Shown here one piece after another: positions 1 through 4,746 of a DNA stretch of 5,519 nucleotides. A program made the translations under genes and the position numbers. Location of the stretch: contig QKAI01000399.1 in the NCBI GenBank assembly GCA_003246505.1, positions 1 to 5,519 of the forward strand, in the 5' to 3' direction. The notes under the pieces are model-generated. The model was not told where the DNA came from. It worked only from the letters and a program-made list of their open reading frames with translations, and did no database searches. Source of the stretch: Spirochaetaceae bacterium. GTDB taxonomy: Bacteria > Spirochaetota > Spirochaetia > DSM-2461. Within the stretch, counting starts at the first letter, position 1; each line of letters begins with the position of its first letter.

Positions 1-549
1 GAGAACGGTGAACTTCGATTTCTCCGACTCCCGGAACAGGTCCGCCAGAAGACGGTCCCCCGTCCGCCGCCCCGTGGATCCGTAGGTGGTGAAAAGCTTG
101 ACCGACGGCATGCCCCGGGCAACGAGAAACCGGCCCAATTCGTCCAGGGGATCCCGGAACCCCTTGATGGTGGGATGGAAGCTGTAGTCCACGTGGCAGC
201 CCCGGGCGTCCTCTTTTCTCCGCTCAAAGGCCTCCTCCATGCCCTCCAGCGTATCCGCTGGATCGAGGAAATCGATGATGGTGGTAACGCCGCCGAAGGC
301 GGCCAATTGGGAGCCGGTGGTGAAATCGTCCCGGGAGACGGTGGCGCCCACGCCCAGTTTGAAATGCACATGGGGATCGATCAGTCCGGGCAGAACCCAT
401 TTCCCGGCCGCATCATACACCGAGTCGGCGTCCAGAACCTCATTCCCGATTCGGGTGATGACGCCCCCTTTGACGTAAAGATTCGTTTTCTCGAACACCC
501 CTTCCCTGTAGACAAGGCCGTTTACAACCCCCAGATCCATTCGGCTCAT
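1..549 (-). CDS. hyuA: Dihydropyrimidinase/D-hydantoinase-like amidohydrolase, N-terminal part (runs off the window)
   Basis: Cyclic amidohydrolase that would hydrolyse a ring amide (dihydropyrimidine, hydantoin or a purine-derived ureide) in the cytoplasm. Only the first 183 residues are present. The metal-binding HxH lies in GLIDPHVHF (H60, H62). It is followed by the DDF-TG...AAFGGVTTIIDF block (about residues 74-94), typical of hydantoinases and dihydropyrimidinases. DYSFHPTIKG (about 111-120) follows, and K151 in SVKLFTTY sits where the family has its carboxylated bridging lysine. The family is usually about 460 residues, so roughly 280 are missing. The chosen ATG (549-547) overlaps the previous stop as ATGA and has a purine-rich Shine-Dalgarno just upstream; an in-frame ATG at 540 is the alternative. 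The symbol rests on family and on neighbours matching E. coli ygeX-ygeY-hyuA. The actual substrate is unknown, and dihydropyrimidinase or allantoinase-like activity cannot be excluded. Confidence 0.85.
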   Translation of the reverse strand, partial: MSRMDLGVVNGLVYREGVFEKTNLYVKGGVITRIGNEVLDADSVYDAAGKWVLPGLIDPHVHFKLGVGATVSRDDFTTGSQLAAFGGVTTIIDFLDPADTLEGMEEAFERRKEDARGCHVDYSFHPTIKGFRDPLDELGRFLVARGMPSVKLFTTYGSTGRRTGDRLLADLFRESEKSKFTVL

Positions 550-2159
550 ATCCTCTCCCCCCTGAGCAGGACCCGTCCCTGCCCCGCCGGATTATAAGAT
601 TCCCCGTCATAGGCCACTTCCCCGTTTACCATGACCAGGCTGAGTCCCGTGGGGAACCGGTTCGGATTCAGGTAATCTCCTATATCCCGGAATGTCTCCC
701 TGTCGAAGACAACCAGGTCCGCGAAGGCCCCCTCCTCGATAACCCCCCGGCCGGTCAGGTGGAAATTCCGGGCCGGATTGCCCGTCATCCGCTTAACCGC
801 TTCCTCCAGGGTAAGGACCTTCTTGTTCTGGACGTAACGGGAGATGACCCGGGGGAATGCCCCGTAGGCCCGGGGATGGACCTTGCCCCCCAGGAGGCCG
901 TCGGTACAGACGGACATCTCCTCCCTCCGGCAGAAAAGTTCCAGATGCTCGTCATGGCCGTAATAGTCGATCATGCCCACCCGGTTCTTCTCATCCACGA
1001 GAAGATCGAAAAGGACGTCCGCCGGATCAGTATCCCCTATCTTACCGATCTCCGCAAGGCTCTTGCCCACGGCGAACTGGTTTTTCTCCGTGACCACATG
1101 GGTGATATATATCCCGTCAAACCCGGCGAACTCCACAAAATTATCCCAGATGCAATTCCTTTCCAGAAGGGCTTCCCGTATCTTCTTCCGCTCCGAGGGC
1201 TTTTGAAGCCGGGCCAGCATCTTGTTCGTCCCCCCCCCATGAGCCCAGGGGGGCAGGAGAGCGCTGAGCATGGTGCTGCCCGCCGTGTAGGGGTACATGT
1301 CGAAGGTGACCGGAATCCCCTCCAGGCGGGCGCTGTCCAGTTTGCCCAGCACCTGCTCCACCTTGTGCCAGTTATTCCTGCCGCAGACCTTGAAGTGAGA
1401 AAAGTGAACCCGGACGCCGCTTTCCCTGCCGATATTGATGACCTCGTCCATGGAAAACATAATCTGGTTGGCTTCGCTTCTCTGATGGACCACAAACACC
1501 CCGTCGTATTCGGCCACCACCCTGCACATCTCTATCAGCTCCTCCGTATCCCCGTAGGCGCAGGGGATGTAGATCAGGCCCGAGGAGAGGCCGATGCACC
1601 CCGAATCCATGGCCCGGCGGACTTCACCGCACATGGCGGCTATCTCCCGGGGAGAAGCCTTTTTCCCGGAAAAGCCCATAACCGAAAGGCGCACGTTCCC
1701 ATGGGGAACGAGGTAGGCGGAGTTGCTGGAGGAACCGCTTTTCCCGATGAGATCGAGATAATTCTCCACGGTTCGATAATTCCAGTCGATGTCGTCGCTG
1801 TCCCCGTCCAGACCGCCGATGTTCTTGCGCCAGTCATCCACATAGCGGGAAGGAAGAGGGGCCATGGACACCCCGTCCTGGCCCAGGACCTCCGTGGTGA
1901 TACCCTGGCGTATCTTCAGTTCCAGCATGGGCTTGAGAAGGATTTCCAGGTCGCTGTGGCTGTGGGAATCGATAAACCCGGGGGCGATCACCTGTCCCCC
2001 CGCGTCGATGACGAGGTCGGCCCCTTCGGCGAGACAGGGCCCCTCCCCTTCCCGTCCTACCCGGGCGATCCGGTCCCCTTCTATGAGGACCTCCCCCCTA
2101 AAGGAAGGATTCCCCTTTCCGTCCACGATCAGACCATTTATTACTGCCGTTCTTTTCAT
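546..2159 (-). CDS. N-acyl-D-amino-acid deacylase (D-aminoacylase) family amidohydrolase
   Basis: Zinc amidohydrolase of the D-aminoacylase family, 537 residues, predicted to hydrolyse an N-acyl or N-carbamoyl D-amino acid or a related amide in the cytoplasm. No signal peptide is seen. The N-terminal beta-sandwich strand (VINGLIVDGKG) is followed by the HxH motif in GFIDSHSHSD (H66, H68). Further family residues are H225 in VVHQRSE, H255 in HFSHFK, the PPWAHGGG loop (304-310) and the C-terminal signature CTDG...HPRAYGAFPRVI with catalytic D420. Spacings match Alcaligenes D-aminoacylase (H67, H69, C96, H220, H250), except that the zinc-binding Cys is replaced by D95 in GQDG. The gene starts 19 nt after ygeY and ends in an ATGA overlap with the hydantoinase gene, so it is inside the operon. 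Its Shine-Dalgarno is weak (GCGGAA, very close to the ATG). It contains a run of nine G at 1230-1238. The family is secure; the substrate is not. Confidence 0.9.
   Translation of the reverse strand: MKRTAVINGLIVDGKGNPSFRGEVLIEGDRIARVGREGEGPCLAEGADLVIDAGGQVIAPGFIDSHSHSDLEILLKPMLELKIRQGITTEVLGQDGVSMAPLPSRYVDDWRKNIGGLDGDSDDIDWNYRTVENYLDLIGKSGSSSNSAYLVPHGNVRLSVMGFSGKKASPREIAAMCGEVRRAMDSGCIGLSSGLIYIPCAYGDTEELIEMCRVVAEYDGVFVVHQRSEANQIMFSMDEVINIGRESGVRVHFSHFKVCGRNNWHKVEQVLGKLDSARLEGIPVTFDMYPYTAGSTMLSALLPPWAHGGGTNKMLARLQKPSERKKIREALLERNCIWDNFVEFAGFDGIYITHVVTEKNQFAVGKSLAEIGKIGDTDPADVLFDLLVDEKNRVGMIDYYGHDEHLELFCRREEMSVCTDGLLGGKVHPRAYGAFPRVISRYVQNKKVLTLEEAVKRMTGNPARNFHLTGRGVIEEGAFADLVVFDRETFRDIGDYLNPNRFPTGLSLVMVNGEVAYDGESYNPAGQGRVLLRGERI
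552..562 (-). promoter_or_regulatory. Ribosome binding site and ATGA stop-start overlap of the hydantoinase gene
   Basis: On the minus strand GGGGGGAGAGG precedes the ATG at 549 by 2 nt, with its GGAG core 5 nt away. The ATG overlaps the TGA of the D-aminoacylase-like gene by 4 nt (ATGA, 549-546). This strong site decides in favour of 549 over the ATG at 540 and indicates translational coupling of the two amidohydrolase genes. Confidence 0.7.
1230..1238 (-). repeat. Homopolymer run of nine G within the D-aminoacylase-like gene
   Basis: Nine consecutive C on the plus strand (G on the coding strand) encode G308-G310 in the conserved PPWAHGGG segment. A one-base slip would shift the frame and lose the C-terminal 40 percent of the protein, including D420. 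The reading frame is intact as given. Confidence 0.9.
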
Positions 2160-2169
2160 AGTTCCGCCC

Positions 2170-2187
2170 GCCCTGTCCTTACAGGGC
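2170..2187 (-). other. Perfect hairpin enclosing the ygeY stop codon
   Basis: The transcript-sense sequence GCCCTGT-AAGG-ACAGGGC is a perfect 7-bp inverted repeat with a 4-nt loop. The ygeY stop TAA begins at the last base of the 5' arm and runs into the loop. No T-run follows, so it is not an intrinsic terminator. It sits 10 nt upstream of the next start codon (2159) and carries an AAGG(A) Shine-Dalgarno-like sequence in the loop. It may affect mRNA stability or coupling between ygeY and the downstream gene. Confidence 0.6.
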
Positions 2188-3357
2188 AGCCAGAGTTTCC
2201 ATAATCACTTCGTAACCCCGGACCGCTTTCTCCAGCTGATCGATTTCAATGTACTCATCAATGGTATGGGCCAGGAATTCCTCCGAGGGACCGAATCCGA
2301 TGGTTTTAATACCCGCTTCCCCCGCATAATGGCTGCCGTTGGTACAGAAATCATAGTGGGTCAGGGCGCTGTCGATCCCCTCCTTCCTGAGGGCGCCGTG
2401 GACGGAGGAAACAAAGTCCTCATTCCTGTCATAGAACCACCCGGGGAAGAATCTCTCATCCCCTATGGGGTTTCCCGTATAGCAGGTCATCTCCGCCTTC
2501 GCCAGGGAGACCTTGACGTTCAGATCGGGGAGTGTCTCTTTGAGCTTTTCCACCGCCCCGTGGACCGGTTCCAGGACGGACTCCTTCGTCTCCCCCACCA
2601 GGAGCCTCCTGTCCCAGGTGGTCCGGCAGTAATCGGGAACCACGGAGGCCCCGGGATAGGGGGAGGAGATGATATCCACCAGCACGAGGATTCCCTTGCC
2701 CAGGTTCGGATCCACCGAGGGGGGTATGGCCTTGACCGCGTTAATCACCTCGGCCATCCGGTAGACCGCATTGATGCCGTGCTCCGGATTGGCGCTGTGG
2801 GCGGGCTTGCCGAAGGTCTCTATAACCACTTCCGCCCTGCCCCTCTGGCCGTGCTTCAGGTTCAGATGGGAAGCCTCCCCGATAATCACGTAATCGGGCC
2901 GGTGGTTTTTGCTTATCTCCCGGGCGGCGACCCCTTCGAAACACTCCTCGTGGCACACGCCGGCCACGCAGATTTTCCCCTTGAAATTCCGGTTCGTCCT
3001 TGCGGCGAAATTCCTGGCGCCCACGAGCATGGCGGCCAGGGATCCCTTCATATCCGAGGTGCCCCGGCCGTACACTCTCCCCTCGGCTATTTCTCCCCCG
3101 AAGGGGGGGTGGCTCCATTTGGACTCATCGGGAACGGGAACCGTATCAATGTGGGCATCGAAGAGCTGGACCGGCCCGTCGCCGGTTCCGTTTATCGTCC
3201 CCACCACATTGCCGTATTTGTCGATCTCCACCCGGTCAAAACCGAACCGCTTCATCACCCCTTCGAGGACGGCGGCAACGGCTCCCTCCTCTCCGGAATA
3301 ACTCCGGGCCTGTATGAGTTTCTGGCAGATATCCACCACATCACTTGATTGATACAT
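2179..3357 (-). CDS. ygeY: YgeY-type M20 family metallohydrolase (selenium-metabolism-linked hydrolase)
   Basis: Cytoplasmic di-zinc hydrolase of the M20 peptidase/deacylase superfamily (ArgE/DapE/CPG2 fold), 392 residues, close to the usual size of about 400. All active-site positions are visible. These are H69 and D71 in DAHIDTVP, bridging D102 in GRGTSDMKG, the E137-E138 pair (general base and ligand) in CHEECFEG, E161 in IIGEAS, H187 in GKPAHSANPEHG from the dimerisation domain, and the last ligand H364 in EEFLAHTIDEYI. The HEECFEG and GEASHLNLKHGQRGRAE wording points to the YgeY branch rather than DapE or ArgE. It starts 3 nt after the dpaL stop, with GGGAG 8 nt before the ATG. Despite the family name it is not a selenoprotein, as there is no in-frame TGA. 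The YgeY substrate is not settled; an N-acyl or N-carbamoyl diaminopropionate-like compound is a reasonable inference from its place beside dpaL. DapE-like or dipeptidase activity is the alternative. Confidence 0.92.
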   Translation of the reverse strand: MYQSSDVVDICQKLIQARSYSGEEGAVAAVLEGVMKRFGFDRVEIDKYGNVVGTINGTGDGPVQLFDAHIDTVPVPDESKWSHPPFGGEIAEGRVYGRGTSDMKGSLAAMLVGARNFAARTNRNFKGKICVAGVCHEECFEGVAAREISKNHRPDYVIIGEASHLNLKHGQRGRAEVVIETFGKPAHSANPEHGINAVYRMAEVINAVKAIPPSVDPNLGKGILVLVDIISSPYPGASVVPDYCRTTWDRRLLVGETKESVLEPVHGAVEKLKETLPDLNVKVSLAKAEMTCYTGNPIGDERFFPGWFYDRNEDFVSSVHGALRKEGIDSALTHYDFCTNGSHYAGEAGIKTIGFGPSEEFLAHTIDEYIEIDQLEKAVRGYEVIMETLAAL

Positions 3358-3360
3358 TTT

Positions 3361-4620
3361 TTACGCTCCCACCGGCTCGCGGAAACCGCCGAACCAGACA
3401 ATATTGCGATAAACACCGGGATCGGTGTCCCCCTCCGTACTGAAAGTCAGGATCCGGGATGTTCCGTCCAGCCCCAGCATCTCCTTGAGGCCGGAATACT
3501 CGGGACTGCCCATGATCCTCTCGACGACCCCCATGCCCACGGCCCCCGACTCTCCGCTGACGATCGTGTCATCCCCGGGCAGGGGGGTTGCCAGGATGCG
3601 CATCCCGTTGCCGGCGGCCCAGTCGGGCGCGCTGATAAAGGCATAGGCCAGTTTCTTGAGGATGCGGTTGCCCAGGGGATTCTGCTCCCCGCAGGCGAGA
3701 CCGGCCATGATGGTGGAAAGATCGCCGGTCTTGACCACATCCCTCCCCCCCAGGGCGCTCTCATAGAAACAGTCCGCCGCGTTGGCCTCCACCACGATGA
3801 TCCTGGGGCATTCCGCCCCATACATGATATGGAAGGCTTCCGCCATGACGCCGGCGAAGGCCCCGACTCCCGCCTGGATAAAGACATGGGTGGGAATCCG
3901 GCCGCCCAGATCGGCGGCGAGTTCCCGGGCGATGGTGGAATAGCCCTGCATAATCCAGCGGGGAACATTCTCGTAGCCCTCCCAGGCCGTATCCTGGATA
4001 AGGAGCCAATCCTCTTCACGGGCCTTCTCCGCCACCCATCTGACCGTATCGTCGTAGTTCAAATCCAGAATGGCGGCCCGGGCCCCCAGCTTTCGTATAT
4101 GGTTCAGCCGCGTTTCCGTGGTGCCCCTGGGCATATAGACGACCACGGGTATGCCTAGCTGACGCCCCATCCAGGCGACACCCCGGCCATGGTTCCCGTC
4201 GGTGGTGGCCGCCAGGGTAACATGGGGAAGCTCCTTTCTCACCCGCTCCTTCAGGAGGGGAAAGGGAAGCCGGGAGATCGGCTCCCCCAGTTTCTCCGCC
4301 AGAGCCTTTCCCACGGCGAAGGAAGCCCCCAGGACTTTAAAGGAATTCAGATTAAAACGGCTGGACTCATCCTTCACAAGCAACTGCCCAACACCCAGGT
4401 ACCCGGCCAGAGAAGTGAGGGAGCTCAGGGAACTGGTACTATATTCCAGAAAGGATTCATGGAAAGCCTGAACTTCAGCCATTACCCCATCATCGAGAAG
4501 CTCCGGCTCATAGGATGCCACATCCCGCATCCGGTTTCTCAACCCCTTGATTTTCTGCAAAAACGACTCCTTAAAATCCCATGACGAAAACAGGAAAGGG
4601 GGAACCTCTTGTTTTTGCAT
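3361..4620 (-). CDS. dpaL: 2,3-Diaminopropionate ammonia-lyase
   Basis: Also known as ygeX. This PLP enzyme of fold type II converts 2,3-diaminopropionate (D or L in the E. coli enzyme) into pyruvate and two ammonia in the cytoplasm. It has 419 residues; E. coli YgeX has 398. K95 in SSRFNLNSFKVLG is the Schiff-base lysine (E. coli K77). D141 in TTDGNHGRGVAW matches the E. coli acid/base D120. Other family blocks are NYDDTVR (188-194), QDTAWEGY (209-216), WIMQGY (222-227), the phosphate-binding loop QAGVGAFAG (249-257), IMAGLACGEQNPLG (304-317), SGESGAVG (355-362) and STEGDTD (394-400). It is the first gene of the operon, behind a good promoter. The ATG at 4620 has no clear Shine-Dalgarno. A TTG at 4560 with AAGGAG 6 nt upstream would give 399 residues and place the lysine at 75, closer to E. 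coli. The N-terminal PTPL motif of the family reads TSSL here (62-65). The assignment is confident; the exact start is not. Confidence 0.95.
   Translation of the reverse strand: MQKQEVPPFLFSSWDFKESFLQKIKGLRNRMRDVASYEPELLDDGVMAEVQAFHESFLEYSTSSLSSLTSLAGYLGVGQLLVKDESSRFNLNSFKVLGASFAVGKALAEKLGEPISRLPFPLLKERVRKELPHVTLAATTDGNHGRGVAWMGRQLGIPVVVYMPRGTTETRLNHIRKLGARAAILDLNYDDTVRWVAEKAREEDWLLIQDTAWEGYENVPRWIMQGYSTIARELAADLGGRIPTHVFIQAGVGAFAGVMAEAFHIMYGAECPRIIVVEANAADCFYESALGGRDVVKTGDLSTIMAGLACGEQNPLGNRILKKLAYAFISAPDWAAGNGMRILATPLPGDDTIVSGESGAVGMGVVERIMGSPEYSGLKEMLGLDGTSRILTFSTEGDTDPGVYRNIVWFGGFREPVGA
3366..3370 (-). promoter_or_regulatory. Ribosome binding site of ygeY inside the dpaL 3' end
   Basis: GGGAG on the minus strand lies 8 nt before the ygeY ATG (3357), within the last codons of dpaL. 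With only 3 nt between the dpaL TAA and the ygeY ATG, translation of the two genes is probably coupled. Confidence 0.65.
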
Positions 4621-4645
4621 CAGAAATTTACTATCATTAAATAAT

Positions 4646-4660
4646 TTTAATCAGATTAAA
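4646..4660. promoter_or_regulatory. Perfect palindrome over the -10 box, candidate operator
   Basis: TTTAATC-A-GATTAAA is a perfect 7-bp inverted repeat around one central base. It contains the whole -10 hexamer and reaches the predicted transcription start. That position is typical of a repressor operator. The bound protein is unknown, and AT-rich palindromes can also arise by chance. Confidence 0.45.
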
Positions 4661-4683
4661 CATAGAATGGAGATTTTAGTCAA
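4655..4683 (-). promoter_or_regulatory. Sigma70-type promoter of the dpaL operon
   Basis: On the minus strand TTGACT (4683-4678) and TTTAAT (4660-4655) are separated by exactly 17 bp. Each box matches its consensus at 5 of 6 positions. The predicted transcription start is near 4648, giving a leader of about 28 nt to the ATG at 4620. The region is AT-rich within GC-rich surroundings and lies just upstream of the first gene of the tight four-gene run. Confidence 0.7.
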
Positions 4684-4704
4684 GATTAATGGCAATATCT
4701 TGCC
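4681..4704. promoter_or_regulatory. Interleaved inverted repeats at and upstream of the -35 box, candidate regulator site
   Basis: Two inverted repeats overlap here. GGCAA-TATC-TTGCC (4691-4704) has 5-bp arms. CAAGAT (4681-4686) pairs with ATCTTG (4697-4702) across 10 bases and overlaps the -35 box. The position fits an activator or second regulator site. The first repeat also resembles a sigma54 -24/-12 element (TGG...TTGC on the minus strand), but its spacing is one base short. No T-run follows on either strand, so this is not an intrinsic terminator. Confidence 0.35.
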
Positions 4705-4746
4705 ACAAAAAAACTGTCATTTTTCCAAAGGACGACCCTTGCCGAT

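Noticed and set aside
175..597. Plus-strand 140-codon open frame, and similar short ones at 3349-4158 and 4813-5463
   Set aside because: These are antisense shadows of the hydantoinase, dpaL and MOSC-MogA genes, with no family motif and no promoter or convincing ribosome binding site noted.
759..2204. Long plus-strand open frame of 481 codons opposite the D-aminoacylase gene, and another of 494 codons at 1864-3348
   Set aside because: Both lie antisense to genes with complete catalytic motifs. Their translations show no recognisable domains and are rich in Pro, Gly, Arg and His, as expected from the complement of GC-rich genes. They arise from the GC-rich codon use.
2179..3357. YgeY as a possible selenoprotein because of its family name
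   Set aside because: The frame has no internal TGA and no SECIS-like hairpin was evident. The name reflects genomic co-occurrence with selenium genes, not selenocysteine content.
4707..4740. Possible terminator after the MOSC-MogA gene: weak AAGG-GTCGT-CCTT stem, then A5...T7
   Set aside because: The GC stem is only 4 bp and is separated from the T7 run (4713-4707) by more than 10 bases; the alternative A5/T5 stem is too weak. Read-through into the dpaL operon cannot be excluded, but no terminator is supported.
4621..4746. Riboswitch in the dpaL leader
   Set aside because: The predicted leader is only about 28 nt to the ATG (about 90 nt to the alternative TTG), and no known aptamer pattern or terminator/antiterminator pair is visible.
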